64,000 nt of DNA from Acinetobacter courvalinii (GCF_014635545.1 NZ_BMDA01000007.1:1-64000); one strand, 5' to 3'. Shown: positions 25,328-37,739, counted from the stretch's first letter. The notes: generated from the letters alone by a model not told the origin. Translations and numbers: made by a program.

Positions 25328-26197
25328 TTAAGCAGGAGAATTGAGAGCTTTGTTTCGCTTAATTCGCTCGTGAATAAAGCTCGCAATTACGGAAGCTCCA
25401 ATACCTAAAATAAAGCCAAAGAAGTAATCTAGAGGCTTAATCCACCATGGAGGACTTGAGGCTCCAATTGCAGCTCTAATTGCAGCTTGCTGATCATCTG
25501 TCAGTTGCTTTAGTTCTTGGGACTTTTCATACTCTCTCTTGATGGTCTCAGACTCGCGCTGGGTTTTTTGCATATCTGATTTTATTTCAGTTAGATGTTT
25601 TTCAAGACTCTTTATGCTCTCAAGGGCGTTCGCTACGTTTTCTATGCGGGTATCTAAATTTTTATCTTCGTCTAAAAAATAAGGAATTAGATTTGAAGTT
25701 GAAGCTATTAGAGCAAGGATGCTCGATATAATGCCGAAAGCAAGGTTCTTTATTTCTGATTTCTTTGAGTTTATTATCTCTGCGCGGGCTCTGGGGTTAC
25801 TTGTTTTTGTTAGGGCTTCAAATGTTACGCCTTGGTATATCTTTATTAAGGTGTATCCTGAACTGAGAAGAAGTCTCTTTAAAAGCTCTTGTTCTTCTTC
25901 GTTTAGTTTTGCTGAAGTTATAAGTATAAAACCATCAAAACCAGATTTAATGCGCTCTGCAGTTTCGGCGATTCTATACAGGTCTTGCTTTGAGAGTTTT
26001 CTTCTGTGCTTGGCTTCAATTGCAATTTTGCAAGGTTTTTTTGCATCTTTCAGCGTGGCACTGAAGTCATAACCAGAGTCGATTTTTCCAGATGTAAGGT
26101 TTTCTAGCGAAGTTAGGTCTTTTTGCTCTTTAAGAAAGTTGAACGCTAATTCTTCAAATTTTTGTGCAGATATGTCGTAGATATCTATTTTAATCAT
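25328..26197 (-). CDS. membrane-anchored Mrr-like PD-(D/E)xK protein, probable integron cassette gene
   Basis: Protein of 289 residues. Residues 1-135 look like a restriction-endonuclease/Mrr-type fold: Asp44 in 'DSGYDFSATL', Glu61 and Lys63 in 'CKIAIEAKHRRK', matching D-(x)n-ExK, then 'GFDGFILITSAKL'. A transmembrane segment follows at about 151-174, a charged coiled coil at about 180-235, and a second transmembrane segment at about 258-276 with a basic tail. The nuclease part would lie in the cytosol next to the membrane. An attC-like site starts 3 bases after the stop. Defence against foreign DNA is inferred from fold and mobility only. The family itself is not recognised. Confidence 0.72.
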   Translation of the reverse strand: MIKIDIYDISAQKFEELAFNFLKEQKDLTSLENLTSGKIDSGYDFSATLKDAKKPCKIAIEAKHRRKLSKQDLYRIAETAERIKSGFDGFILITSAKLNEEEQELLKRLLLSSGYTLIKIYQGVTFEALTKTSNPRARAEIINSKKSEIKNLAFGIISSILALIASTSNLIPYFLDEDKNLDTRIENVANALESIKSLEKHLTEIKSDMQKTQRESETIKREYEKSQELKQLTDDQQAAIRAAIGASSPPWWIKPLDYFFGFILGIGASVIASFIHERIKRNKALNSPA

Positions 26198-26571
26198 ATT
26201 TAATAGGCGCTGTATTGGTTCTTGATTTAGGTATAACTATAGTTACATTGTAAAGTTGCCGCATAACAAAAATGAAAATGCTATATAACCAATTTTGTAC
26301 CTATCTAAGGTAATTCTAATTTAATAAGCATATAAAACAGAAATATTTACGTCAAGATAAATCAATGCGAAATATAGTTTTATAAAACTTTGATTTTCTA
26401 ACCAATTCAGTAAATCTGAAAGATTGAAAATATATCAACAAGTATAATTAACCATTTGTCATCCCATCCTTTATATGCTAATTAATGCTGGTTTTTGTTT
26501 AATCGAAAATTCTAAAGAGAATAGAGAATGTCGATAAATATATTATTTTAGCTTTCGGGGTAGGTTAACGC
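26198..26571. other. AT-rich intergenic region with probable cassette boundary
   Basis: This 374-base stretch has no gene I can support. GCATAAC at 26261-26267 reads GTTATGC on the minus strand, the form of an integron core site (GTTRRRY-like), and would mark the upstream edge of the cassette. A perfect 12-base palindrome TAACTATAGTTA lies at 26234-26245, possibly within the cassette promoter. The rest (26280-26560) is very AT-rich and must contain the promoter of the lipoprotein gene at 26572. Confidence 0.5.
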
Positions 26572-26988
26572 GTGAAGAAAATAGCTGTTGTTTTGGGATT
26601 AGTCACTCTTCTTTCACTTCAAGGTTGTGCCGCCGTGATGGCAAGTAACCAGCCACATAAAAAGAATATGGCGGTTTTAGAAGTGGGGAAACATCGAAAT
26701 TATGTGATTTCTGAATTGGGTGCACCCGTCACTTCAGAAACCGTAAATGGTGAACGTAAAGAGATTTATACCTTCCAGCAAGGCTACTCAAAAGCAGCTA
26801 GAATCAGCCGTACCCTATGGCACACGACTGCGGATATTGCCACCATTGGTCTATGGGAAGTGATTGGCTCTCCAACCGAGATGTATTTCAATGGTCAGAA
26901 ACTTTCTTATGAAGTTGTTTTTGATGATCAGGACAAGATTAAACGTATTCACCAAATCCAGAATAATCCAGATCTGGTGAAAGAGTAA
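26572..26988 (+). CDS. lipoprotein with SmpA/OmlA-like fold
   Basis: This 138-residue lipoprotein has a GTG start, a signal ending LLSLQGC (lipobox) and a mature domain that resembles the SmpA/OmlA (BamE-like) fold: 'LEVGKHRNYVISELGAPVTSETVNGERKEIYTF' followed by 'YEVVFDDQDKIKRI'. GGGGTAGG upstream can serve as ribosome site. It probably sits in the outer membrane or periplasm. Function unknown. A hairpin at 26996 ends the gene. Confidence 0.75.
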   Translation: MKKIAVVLGLVTLLSLQGCAAVMASNQPHKKNMAVLEVGKHRNYVISELGAPVTSETVNGERKEIYTFQQGYSKAARISRTLWHTTADIATIGLWEVIGSPTEMYFNGQKLSYEVVFDDQDKIKRIHQIQNNPDLVKE

Positions 26989-26995
26989 GCGCGCA

Positions 26996-27021
26996 AAACA
27001 ATAGCGCTAGGGCTATTGTTT
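26996..27021. terminator. bidirectional terminator hairpin
   Basis: AAACAATAGC (26996-27005), loop GCTAGG, GCTATTGTTT (27012-27021). It lies between convergent genes and overlaps the stop codon of the outer-membrane efflux gene. The minus strand continues with TTTT, the plus strand only with TTT-C. Confidence 0.8.
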
Positions 27022-28413
27022 CGGTAGTTCTTTTACAGGGCTACCGCCAAGCGCTTGCATCAAGGTCACATAGGCATTGTATTGATTCTGCTTGGTTTCA
27101 ACCAAGCTGAGCCGTGCATTGCGTGTAGTTTCCTGCGCATCTAGCAAGTTCTTTAAGGCAATTGCACCATTGCGATAACGCACTTCGGTCAAGCGTTCAG
27201 TTTTATCTGCCAGCTCGACATTACGTTGTTGTAACTGTACTTGCTGATTCAGTTGAGTGCGATTGGATAAGGCATTTTCCACATCGGCAAAGGCCTGATA
27301 CAGCGTTTGACGATATTGAGTGATGGCCTTTTCATACTCAAGATCACTGATCGCAATATCTTTCTTCATATCGTTATATTGCAGGAAAGGCAGACTTAAG
27401 CTCGCACCCAAAGTTAAAGCAGGATTCTTTAACAGTTGGGTCAATGAGGTGCTGGTAGAACCGAGACTTCCGGTCAGATTAATCGACGGATAGTAGCTGG
27501 CTTTAGTCGCATCTTTGGTGGCTAAGGTTTTACGCAAACGTAATTCAGAGGCCTGCAAATCTGGACGGCGCGATAAAATATCCGCTGGTAAGCCTACCGC
27601 GATACTTGGCAAAGCATTGCGCGGTAATTGTGCAGGTTCCTTGATATTCAATTGTTGTACGGGCTCATGCAGTAAAACCGCAAGGGCAGTACGGGTTTCA
27701 ACACGTTGCTGTTCAATCTGGCTCAGGCTGGCTTTCTGGCTTTGTACCGATTGCTCTGCCTGGGTCAGATCCAGACCAGACACTGCACCCGCCTTGTATT
27801 GCGACTGTACTAGAGAATAGGTTTTTTGGGTCGAAGCCAGATTCTGCTGAACAGTCTGATAACGTTCATTCAGATAGCCCAATTGCCAATACAGTTTCGC
27901 CGTGGTACCCACCAGACTTTGTGCAGTGGCTTGTAAATCTTGTTCAGTAGCTAAAGCTTCCCAGCGGCTGGCTTCGGTTTGGCTGGCCAGCTTGCCAAAT
28001 AAATCAAGCTCATAGCTGACACCTGCGCTAGTGGTTAAACCACGATCAGAACCATCGCCTGAATTTAGGTTATAACTATGACCGGTGGAAACCGTTGAGC
28101 TGGTACGAAGGCCTTGTTTGTTTGCAGTCAAATCTGCCTGTAAGCGGGCCTGTTTTAAGGTGATGCCTGCCACGCTTAAATCACTGTTTCTGGCCAGAAC
28201 CTGATCGACCAGTTGATTTAACTGGGCATCATTAAACAGGGTCCACCATTGATCGGTCAGATTCACCTGTTTATTTTTTTGTGCATCGTATTGGAACTGT
28301 TGTGGTACTTGTACGGCAGGGGCGTTGTAGGGTGTTTTGACGACTGCAGAACAGCCTGCTAATGATGTGCTGAGACAAAGTGCAAGTGCGATTTTATGTT
28401 GTTTGAATAACAT
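27013..28413 (-). CDS. outer-membrane efflux lipoprotein (TolC/NodT family)
   Basis: A protein of 466 residues. The lipoprotein signal ends LSTSLAGC. Two repeated outer-membrane efflux domains follow, typical of NodT/OprM factors: 'DQWWTLFNDAQLNQLVDQVLARNSDLSVAGITLKQARLQ', 'YELDLFGKL', 'VGLPADILSRRPDLQASELRLR'. It should form the trimeric outer-membrane duct for the MacAB pump encoded just upstream. There are 258 bases between macB and this gene that contain repeats, so the two may be only partly co-transcribed. Confidence 0.9.
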   Translation of the reverse strand: MLFKQHKIALALCLSTSLAGCSAVVKTPYNAPAVQVPQQFQYDAQKNKQVNLTDQWWTLFNDAQLNQLVDQVLARNSDLSVAGITLKQARLQADLTANKQGLRTSSTVSTGHSYNLNSGDGSDRGLTTSAGVSYELDLFGKLASQTEASRWEALATEQDLQATAQSLVGTTAKLYWQLGYLNERYQTVQQNLASTQKTYSLVQSQYKAGAVSGLDLTQAEQSVQSQKASLSQIEQQRVETRTALAVLLHEPVQQLNIKEPAQLPRNALPSIAVGLPADILSRRPDLQASELRLRKTLATKDATKASYYPSINLTGSLGSTSTSLTQLLKNPALTLGASLSLPFLQYNDMKKDIAISDLEYEKAITQYRQTLYQAFADVENALSNRTQLNQQVQLQQRNVELADKTERLTEVRYRNGAIALKNLLDAQETTRNARLSLVETKQNQYNAYVTLMQALGGSPVKELPKQ

Positions 28414-28508
28414 TGATCGTCATTCCCTTAATAATTTGAAAGAGCATGATTATCGAGACAGTGTCTTATCGAGTTCTCATCCATTTTCAGTTTAAGCCTT
28501 CGGCTCGA

Positions 28509-28534
28509 CCTACTTTTCGTTAGGGAAAAGTAGG
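28509..28534. repeat. palindromic intergenic hairpin (CCTACTTTT/AAAAGTAGG)
   Basis: CCTACTTTT (28509-28517) pairs with AAAAGTAGG (28526-28534), in the 258-base gap between macB and the efflux gene. It has the look of REP-like palindromes scattered in Acinetobacter genomes; this is from memory and needs a genome search. Confidence 0.5.
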
Positions 28535-28544
28535 CAAAACCATC

Positions 28545-28632
28545 GTCATCCGCAAAACCTGTTCTATTTTTTCATTCATCTAACTTCTCACAGAAACAAT
28601 ATCTTGTTGATACCACGCAGGTTGCGGATGAC
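28545..28632. repeat. inverted repeat between macB and the efflux gene
   Basis: GTCATCCGCA-AA-ACCTG (28545-28561) is mirrored by CAGGT-TGCGGATGAC (28618-28632), leaving about 56 bases between the arms. A long-armed structure or remnant of a small mobile element is possible. No gene is seen inside. Confidence 0.45.
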
Positions 28633-28671
28633 ATTCCCGAGTATCTTGTTCCTGAGATCAATTTTTGCTGG

Positions 28672-30663
28672 TTATTCTCTCGCTAAAGCAGCAACTGGGT
28701 CGAGTTGTGCCGCATTTCGTGCTGGCAAGAAGCCAAATACAATACCAATCAGACTTGAGCAGACAAACGCTGCCACAATCGAGGTGGTTGAATAACTCAT
28801 TTCAATCACACCTTTGGCAAAGTGACCAATAATCTGTCCAATTCCTAAAGACAGTAGTACACCCAGCACACCGCCCAATAAACACACCAGAATGGCCTCA
28901 ATCAGGAATTGCTGCAAAATATCGCTTTGTCGCGCACCGACCGCCATACGTACCCCGATTTCCTGGGTCCGTTCGGTCACAGAAACCAGCATGATATTCA
29001 TCACGCCAATTCCCCCAACCACGAGCGAAATCACGGCAATTGCAGAAATTAGCAAGGTCATGGTGGCTGTAGTTTGCTGGATGGTTTCACGAATACTGTC
29101 CGAGTTCTGGGTAAATACATCCTGTGCGCCGTGACGCTGTTCCAGCAAGGTCAGAATTGCATTTTCAGCAGCACTACTTGGATATTCGTCTTTAATACGC
29201 ACGATGATGCTACGCACATTGGATTGACCCAACATACGGCTCATCACGGTTGAGTAGGGTAGATACACATTCAGGCTGTCAGAACTTCCCATAAAGCCTT
29301 GCTGTGCATCAATCACACCAATAATACGGCTGGGTACACTGCCCAATAACAGCACCTGACCGACAGGATTGGTACCATCAGCAAAGAAGGTCTTTTCCGT
29401 GTTGGTATCAATCACTACATCTTGGGCACGTTGGGTCACGCTGGCCTTATCAAAAGGCTGGCCGGATTTAAAGGTCATACCGCGGACATAGAAGAAATCC
29501 GAGCTGACCCCATTCACAGTCGCCGCAGCTTCAGTATCTTTATAACGCAGCGTCAGACTGGTATTGGCTGACGGGCTGACCCCATCCACATAAGGCTGTT
29601 CAGCCAAGGCTTCGGCATCGGCAGGTACCAGCGTTTTGGCTTGTGAGGTCCGCGAGTTATCACCAAAACCACGTCCTTGATAGACGGTGATGGTATTGGT
29701 CCCGAGACTGCTGATATTTTCCAGAATCTGCTTTTGTGAGCCGTTACCCAGCGCCACGACCGAGACCACTGAGGCAATCCCGATAATGATCCCGAGCATG
29801 GTCAGGAAGGTTCGCATCCGATGCGCATTCATGGCGAGTAAGGCCATACGGAATGCTTCACCGAGACGGTCAAAGAAAGAACGCCAGGCTGAGGTTTTTT
29901 TCTGTGGGGTCCGTTGCAGGGTCTGATGTTCTAAATCTTGATCGGCATGTTCAGGCACATTGGCACGGTCTGAAATAATATTACCGTCACTAATCTCGAT
30001 GATACGGGTGGCATTTTTCGCCACATTCAGATCGTGTGTAACCAGAATAATGGTATGACCTTTGGCATTCAGCTCACGCAAAATGCGCATTACCTCAATA
30101 CCACTGTTCTTATCCAGTGCGCCTGTCGGTTCATCGGCCAGAATCACATCACCGCCGTTCATTAAGGCACGGGCGATAGAGACACGTTGCTGTTGACCGC
30201 CTGAAAGCTGGCTTGGTCGATGATGTAAGCGTTCTTCAAGTCCTAGCTCAGACAACAATTCAGCAGAGCGTTGCTGCCGCAGATGACTGTCGACGCCTGC
30301 ATAAATGGCAGGGACTTCAACGTTACCTGAGGCACTTAAATCGCCAAGTAAATGATAGCGCTGGAAAATAAAACCAAAATATTCACGGCGTAATTGGGCC
30401 AGTTCATCAGGCTCTAGCTGGCGCGTTTCACGACCATTGACCTGATAGCTGCCTGCGGTAGGTTTATCCAGACAGCCCAGGATATTCATCAGGGTCGACT
30501 TACCAGAACCGGACTGTCCGACAATTGCAACCAGTTCACCTGCATAAATCTTGAGGTCGATTCCTTTTAGAATCTGCACAGTACCTTCACCCGCCGGAAA
30601 CTCACGGGTGAGGTTGCTGACCTCAAGCAGGGGCTGTGATGAATGTGTTTGATGTTGCGTCAT
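28672..30663 (-). CDS. macB: macrolide-type ABC exporter MacB (ATPase-permease)
   Basis: The protein has 663 residues. The N-terminal ABC ATPase shows Walker [10 protein letters not shown] (near residue 49), signature LSGGQQQR and Walker B '[12 protein letters not shown]'. The first membrane segment lies near residue 285, then a large periplasmic domain, then three C-terminal membrane segments with the FtsX-like '[27 protein letters not shown]'. MacB works as a mechanotransmitting pump with MacA and an outer-membrane channel, exporting macrolides, peptides or heme-like compounds in different species. The gene is 1 base from macA. Confidence 0.94.
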   Translation of the reverse strand: MTQHQTHSSQPLLEVSNLTREFPAGEGTVQILKGIDLKIYAGELVAIVGQSGSGKSTLMNILGCLDKPTAGSYQVNGRETRQLEPDELAQLRREYFGFIFQRYHLLGDLSASGNVEVPAIYAGVDSHLRQQRSAELLSELGLEERLHHRPSQLSGGQQQRVSIARALMNGGDVILADEPTGALDKNSGIEVMRILRELNAKGHTIILVTHDLNVAKNATRIIEISDGNIISDRANVPEHADQDLEHQTLQRTPQKKTSAWRSFFDRLGEAFRMALLAMNAHRMRTFLTMLGIIIGIASVVSVVALGNGSQKQILENISSLGTNTITVYQGRGFGDNSRTSQAKTLVPADAEALAEQPYVDGVSPSANTSLTLRYKDTEAAATVNGVSSDFFYVRGMTFKSGQPFDKASVTQRAQDVVIDTNTEKTFFADGTNPVGQVLLLGSVPSRIIGVIDAQQGFMGSSDSLNVYLPYSTVMSRMLGQSNVRSIIVRIKDEYPSSAAENAILTLLEQRHGAQDVFTQNSDSIRETIQQTTATMTLLISAIAVISLVVGGIGVMNIMLVSVTERTQEIGVRMAVGARQSDILQQFLIEAILVCLLGGVLGVLLSLGIGQIIGHFAKGVIEMSYSTTSIVAAFVCSSLIGIVFGFLPARNAAQLDPVAALARE

Positions 30664-30664
30664 A

Positions 30665-32005
30665 TTACATTCTCATTGCACGTTGGTTGCTACGTTTTGC
30701 CGCTTCATTTGAGCTGTCAGAGGCATCGGCAATCACTACCTGATCGCCTTGTTTCAAGCCTTTCAGTACTTGTGCAGTGACACGGTTGTTTAAACCGATC
30801 AACACCGGTTGTGGTTGAGCTGTACCATCGGCCTGTAACACACGAACCATACCGGTAGAGGCTTTACCTTGTGCAACGAGTACTTTTTCTTCTTCACTCA
30901 GCTCTAAGCGTTTTGGACGTTGCGTTTTGTCAGCATCGGTTTTTTTGGCCTGACCTGATGATCGATTGCCTTGACCGCCCTTGGCACTACGATTACCACG
31001 TTGAGTCTGGATCGCGGCGGCTGGAATGGTTAAGGCATTTTTGGCATCAGCAAGCACGATGTAAACCTGAGCCGTCATATCAATACGAAGTTTGCCATCT
31101 TCATTCGGTACATCAAATAATGCGTTGTAATACACCGCTGCATTCGAAGTTGATGAACTGTTACTGCTGGTGGTTTCGGTATTGATCGAGTTTGGTGCTG
31201 GTTCAACCTGACGCAATTTCGCGTAATGTTTCTTGTCGCTGTTACCTAAAGTGGTGAAATAAACGGTTTGGCCTTTTTCCACCTTCATGACATCGGCCTC
31301 AGAAATCTGTGCCTTAATGGTCATGGTGTCGAGCTTTGCCAGTTTCACAATGGTTGGTGCCGTTTGATTGGCGTTTACGGTCTGACCTTCTTCAGTCACG
31401 ATCGCCACAATGGTCCCGTCCATCGGTGCCACAATACGGGTATAGCCTAAATCTTCTTTGGCGGTTGCGAGGGTTAAGCGAGACTGTTCAATCTGTGCAT
31501 TGATCGATGCAATTTGAGCTTGAGCCGTTTTAAAGTTTGCCAAAGCCGCTTCCAGTTCAGCACGAGAGGTTGCGTCTTGACTGTACATGGCCTGTTGACG
31601 CTTATATTCGGCTTCGACTTTGGCCAGATTGGCCTGTTGTACCGCCAATTGCGCCTGTTGGTTTTTGATGTTGGCTTCGGCGGTTTTCTTTTCGTTTTCC
31701 TGACGGATTGAATCAATTTGAGCAATCAGCTGACCTTGTTTAACCTGGTCACCCAACTGGACATACATCTTTTTCACCTGACCTGATACCTGTGCACCCA
31801 CGCTCACCATCTTGGTGGCTTCGAGTACACCAGTCGCCAATACCGAGTCTTCAATATCTCCGCGAGAAACTTCGGCACTGATATATTGCGGTGCTTGAGC
31901 TTTAGGCTTAAAGAACATCCATCCGAGTGCAGCGATGATCAGCACAGCGAGTGCAATCAGGATGAGTTTACGAGGCTGGATTTTTTTAGTGGTTGTTTTT
32001 GGCAT
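30665..32005 (-). CDS. macA: periplasmic adaptor subunit MacA
   Basis: The protein has 446 residues. An N-terminal membrane anchor ([19 protein letters not shown]) is followed by a biotinyl-lipoyl-like half-motif '[43 protein letters not shown]', an alpha-helical hairpin rich in Gln and Ala, the second lipoyl half and beta-barrel domain, and a C-terminal part interrupted by a Gly/Ser/Lys-rich insert (about residues 345-365). It links MacB to the outer-membrane channel. It is the first gene of the macA-macB-efflux run. Confidence 0.94.
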   Translation of the reverse strand: MPKTTTKKIQPRKLILIALAVLIIAALGWMFFKPKAQAPQYISAEVSRGDIEDSVLATGVLEATKMVSVGAQVSGQVKKMYVQLGDQVKQGQLIAQIDSIRQENEKKTAEANIKNQQAQLAVQQANLAKVEAEYKRQQAMYSQDATSRAELEAALANFKTAQAQIASINAQIEQSRLTLATAKEDLGYTRIVAPMDGTIVAIVTEEGQTVNANQTAPTIVKLAKLDTMTIKAQISEADVMKVEKGQTVYFTTLGNSDKKHYAKLRQVEPAPNSINTETTSSNSSSTSNAAVYYNALFDVPNEDGKLRIDMTAQVYIVLADAKNALTIPAAAIQTQRGNRSAKGGQGNRSSGQAKKTDADKTQRPKRLELSEEEKVLVAQGKASTGMVRVLQADGTAQPQPVLIGLNNRVTAQVLKGLKQGDQVVIADASDSSNEAAKRSNQRAMRM

Positions 32006-32113
32006 GGCAACAGGTCAAAAGTAAGAAACTGCAGCTAGTATAAAAGTGAAATAAGGATAAAGCGTGAATATTTTTAATCTGGAATGAGAATTATTTTCTT
32101 TTTTTCTGCTGAG

Positions 32114-32944
32114 TTATTCTATAAAAATCTGATAAATACTGTGTACACCTGCTTCAGCATTGATGGGCAGGGCAACACCACCTGTTGAGGGTAAGGCAAA
32201 TTCTCTGGGATTAATTCGAATCAGGTGGGGAGCAAAACGCTCGCTAAAATAACGCACGGTTGTTATCGCCGTACCTGCGCCCAATTCGATCACAACAGGT
32301 TGATGATGATCTTCTAAAAAAGTCGTGAGACGATGCATCTGTTGTTTTTGACGCTGGCTGAGCCACGTATAATCATCAAACATCAGGATATTTGGGCGAG
32401 CAAGATGGCCGCAGTGCGGGCAGCGTGGCAGTTGTCCCTGCCATTGGCAATGCTGATGATCAATTGCTGGAGTTAATTCATCTGCTGGCCAGATATCGGA
32501 TACACAGGCTGTAAGGCATTGCAGATGGTGAATAGAACCATGACATTCATAAATGTATTGTGGATCAAAACCTGCTTTTTGAAATTGTCCATCTACATTG
32601 GAAGTAAATACAAAATAGGGCAGTTGCAACTGTTCAGCCAATTGTCTAAGGAGATGAAAGCCTTGATGGGGGCGGGTTTGCCGATACAGAGCCAGGCGAT
32701 GTCCATAAAATCCCCAAGCCAGACGGGGCTGCCGTTGAAACGCGGCTGGATTGGCAATTTCGGTAAAATCGAGACGCTGCTTACCGAGTTCAGGATAAGC
32801 TTGCCACATGCCCTGATTACCGCGAAAGTCGGGCAGACCAGAATCGACACCCATGCCTGCACCTGCACTAATGATCAAGCTATCCGCCCGTTTAAACAGG
32901 TTTTTTATATGCTCAGTTTGCTCTGGATCGAGTTGAAAAGACAT
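32114..32944 (-). CDS. Sir2-family NAD-dependent protein deacylase
   Basis: A sirtuin of 276 residues. NAD-binding 'IISAGAGMGVDSGLPDFRGNQGMW' lies near residue 25, with 'FTSNVDGQFQKAGF', the catalytic His in 'IYECHGSIHHLQC' and the zinc Cys residues in CLTAC and CPHC. It differs from E. coli CobB (GAGIS replaced by GAGMGVDSG), so it belongs to another bacterial sirtuin group. It would remove acyl groups from Lys in the cytosol. It lies 42 bases downstream of holA on the same strand. Confidence 0.88.
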   Translation of the reverse strand: MSFQLDPEQTEHIKNLFKRADSLIISAGAGMGVDSGLPDFRGNQGMWQAYPELGKQRLDFTEIANPAAFQRQPRLAWGFYGHRLALYRQTRPHQGFHLLRQLAEQLQLPYFVFTSNVDGQFQKAGFDPQYIYECHGSIHHLQCLTACVSDIWPADELTPAIDHQHCQWQGQLPRCPHCGHLARPNILMFDDYTWLSQRQKQQMHRLTTFLEDHHQPVVIELGAGTAITTVRYFSERFAPHLIRINPREFALPSTGGVALPINAEAGVHSIYQIFIE

Positions 32945-32986
32945 GTGAATGCCTGTTGTTATGATGATGAGACAGGTTGGCTGATG

Positions 32987-33982
32987 TTAAGCGGGTTGGG
33001 CAAATAGCGTTGTTCCACACAGTTCACTCAAGGCCTGTAGCATCAGGTGTTCGGCATTCTCTTTTGACATGCCTTTAATCGATGCGTCAATCCGTAATAA
33101 TAAATCAGGCCAGTTTAAAAACTGTCTTGGATTCAGACGACGTAAAGCCTGTTGATATTGCGATACCTTGGTTTTCCAGATGCCGAGCTGAATCGCATTG
33201 TGTGGTTGCTCGAACAGCTGCATCAATAAGCGCATTTCCTTGCTTAGTGTCCACAAAATCAGGCTGTCAGGTTCGCCCGCAGCAATCAGGTACTGATAAA
33301 TCTTCACGGATTGAGCCAGATTGCCTGCAAGTAGCGCATCACTTAAATCATAAGTGGTATAGCGCGATTGATCCTGCAAGCAGGCATACAACTGTTCAAT
33401 CTGGATCTGTTGAATGTCGGGGAACGTATCCGCAACCCGCATCAAGCTATTTTTTGCAGCCAGCAAGTTATGCTCATGATGCTGCATCAGCCATTGCCAG
33501 GCATCATTATTGAGTTGGATATTGAGCTTTTCTGCTTCGATGGCGAGGATACGCTGCCGGTCTTGCGGATAGGTTGCGGTCAGTGGCACAACCACACCAT
33601 TGGCTTCAACCACCTGAAAAAAGGCTGACTTTAAACTGCTACTGTCCTGTTTGGGCAGAACGATCAACAACAGGTTGTGTTCATTATGTTGAATATAGCT
33701 TTTAAGCTGTTTTAAGCCATTGGCATCCGGTTTGATATTGCCATGCACTTCAATCGCCAGTTGTTGAGAAAACAGGGACAGGCTATTCAGTGCATTAAAG
33801 ACATTTTTCCAGTCATTGACACTACTGATGTCGTAACGCTGGCGTTCAACTTCTTGTTGTTGCCAGCTTTTACGAAATGCATCCAGCAGGTTTTGTTCAA
33901 GCAGCGGTTCTTGTCCGTGCATGATCCATGCACCGCGAGCTTCATTGACACGTTTTAAGGCTTGAACATAATCCAGTTTCAT
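32987..33982 (-). CDS. holA: DNA polymerase III subunit delta
   Basis: The protein has 331 residues matching HolA. It starts 'MKLDYVQALKRVNEARGAWIMHGQEPLLEQNLLDAFRKSW', the AAA+-like delta fold without ATPase motifs, and includes 'DLSDALLAGNLAQSVKIYQYLIAAGEPDSLILWTLSKEMR'. It opens the beta sliding clamp as part of the clamp loader. It lies 9 bases after lptE, which follows leuS: the conserved leuS-lptE-holA order. Confidence 0.92.
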   Translation of the reverse strand: MKLDYVQALKRVNEARGAWIMHGQEPLLEQNLLDAFRKSWQQQEVERQRYDISSVNDWKNVFNALNSLSLFSQQLAIEVHGNIKPDANGLKQLKSYIQHNEHNLLLIVLPKQDSSSLKSAFFQVVEANGVVVPLTATYPQDRQRILAIEAEKLNIQLNNDAWQWLMQHHEHNLLAAKNSLMRVADTFPDIQQIQIEQLYACLQDQSRYTTYDLSDALLAGNLAQSVKIYQYLIAAGEPDSLILWTLSKEMRLLMQLFEQPHNAIQLGIWKTKVSQYQQALRRLNPRQFLNWPDLLLRIDASIKGMSKENAEHLMLQALSELCGTTLFAQPA

Positions 33983-33991
33983 AAGGCGTGA

Positions 33992-34501
33992 TTATGGCTG
34001 GGCTTTAGGTAAACGGTTGGCCGCAATTTGACGTGTGATCTGCTGTGCTACATCATCGATCACAATACGGTTCAGATACGCTTCTTGCTGGTTATCGGTG
34101 TTTACCGTTGCCACATCGTACTGGTAAGTACGAGAAGCGGTGAGTGTACGCGGTTCGGTAATTTTACGACCTTGACGATCTTCGATCTGGAAGGTCACAG
34201 TCAAACGCAGTAATACTTCGGTGAGTTTACCGTTGAGGAGCTGACGGCGAGGAGTGTAATCCAGAATGCGCAGTACATAGGCATCATTGGCATTGCTGAG
34301 TTGTACGCCAGTTGCACTGAGGTAAATACTGAGTCGGTTTTCAAGTTCACCGGTATTGGCAGGCAAGGCTAAAGACAGCTTGTTATAGACCAGCGGCGCT
34401 GCTGTTGGGTTACTTCCTTTTAAATGAAAGCCACAGCCGACTAAGCCTGCACTTAGGCCTAAAGTGAGAACGATAGCAGCTGCACGTTGCGCTAAGTGCA
34501 T
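33992..34501 (-). CDS. lptE: LPS-assembly lipoprotein LptE
   Basis: A lipoprotein of 169 residues. The signal ends GLSAGLVGC (lipobox) followed by GFHLKG, the typical LptE (RlpB) mature start. A beta-alpha domain follows with 'RRQLLNGKLTEVLLRLTVTFQIEDRQG'. It forms the plug of LptD and helps place lipooligosaccharide in the outer membrane. Its position between leuS and holA agrees with this call. Confidence 0.93.
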   Translation of the reverse strand: MHLAQRAAAIVLTLGLSAGLVGCGFHLKGSNPTAAPLVYNKLSLALPANTGELENRLSIYLSATGVQLSNANDAYVLRILDYTPRRQLLNGKLTEVLLRLTVTFQIEDRQGRKITEPRTLTASRTYQYDVATVNTDNQQEAYLNRIVIDDVAQQITRQIAANRLPKAQP

Positions 34502-34526
34502 ATTGATTCCTCTATTTATTCATCTT

Positions 34527-34585
34527 CCCTCAGCCCTCTTTTCAATTGAGGGAACCTCTCTTTTTACAAAGAGAGGTTAAAAGGG
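34527..34585. repeat. intergenic two-hairpin element (copy 2)
   Basis: Outer arms CCCT (34527-34530) and AGGG (34582-34585) enclose CCCTC/GAGGG (34534-34552) and AACCTCTC/GAGAGGTT (34553-34578). It lies between leuS and lptE and has the layout seen at 20263 and 40438. It would be transcribed inside the leuS-lptE-holA mRNA. Confidence 0.6.
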
Positions 34586-34588
34586 CGT

Positions 34589-37258
<2,670 letters not shown>

Positions 37259-37321
37259 TTAAGATTGCTGCACAGCATAGCGCAAAATTGCAGGAAATGT
37301 CAGTTTTTAGATCGGGATTTT

Positions 37322-37359
37322 ATCTGCAAGCGTCGCCAGCTTCAGGCCAGCTTGCAGAT
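37322..37359. other. 10-bp stem hairpin between the DUF4124 gene and leuS
   Basis: ATCTGCAAGC (37322-37331) pairs with GCTTGCAGAT (37350-37359). No T-run follows on either strand. It may still end the DUF4124 transcript or act as an mRNA-stabilising structure. Confidence 0.5.
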
Positions 37360-37370
37360 CGCCACGCCGT

Positions 37371-37709
37371 TTAATAGGCAGATTGCGGGGCGTTTGCTGG
37401 TGGCGTTTGTGGTTTGGCGCTATTGGCGGGTACTTCGGGTTCAACTTGAGGTACTTGGGGTGCAGTATTCGGGCTAGTCGTTGCATTATCCTGCTGAGAT
37501 GGATTCTGTTTCACCGAATGACTGCTGCCATAAGTCGAAACTTTATCCAGTCGTTTGGCACCTTTCGGTGGTGGCGTGGTGGTGTAATGGGTCGAGCCCT
37601 TGGCATCCATCCATTTATAATATTGCTGGGCCTGATTGTGGCTGGAGCACAGTAGTAGGGTTGTTATTGCCAGTGTGTATAAGCTTGATTTTAAATAAGA
37701 TGATGTCAT
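37371..37709 (-). CDS. DUF4124 domain-containing secreted protein
   Basis: The protein has 112 residues. A signal peptide (SSLYTLAITTLLLCSSHNQA) is followed by a DUF4124 motif 'QQYYKWMDAKGSTHYTTTPPPKGA', which has the typical Y-x-W-x-D-x-x-G-x-x-x-Y, and a disordered tail rich in Pro, Gln and Asn. Periplasmic location is inferred; the function of the family is unknown. GGAGAT before the ATG at 37709 fixes the start against an upstream in-frame start at 37724. Confidence 0.8.
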   Translation of the reverse strand: MTSSYLKSSLYTLAITTLLLCSSHNQAQQYYKWMDAKGSTHYTTTPPPKGAKRLDKVSTYGSSHSVKQNPSQQDNATTSPNTAPQVPQVEPEVPANSAKPQTPPANAPQSAY

Positions 37710-37739
37710 ATTTGATCTCCCCAAGAGAATGCTGTTTAT

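Noticed and set aside
25719..26072. Plus-strand frame of 117 codons opposite the cassette nuclease gene
   Set aside because: It lies wholly inside the better-supported minus-strand gene, and the protein shows no domain.
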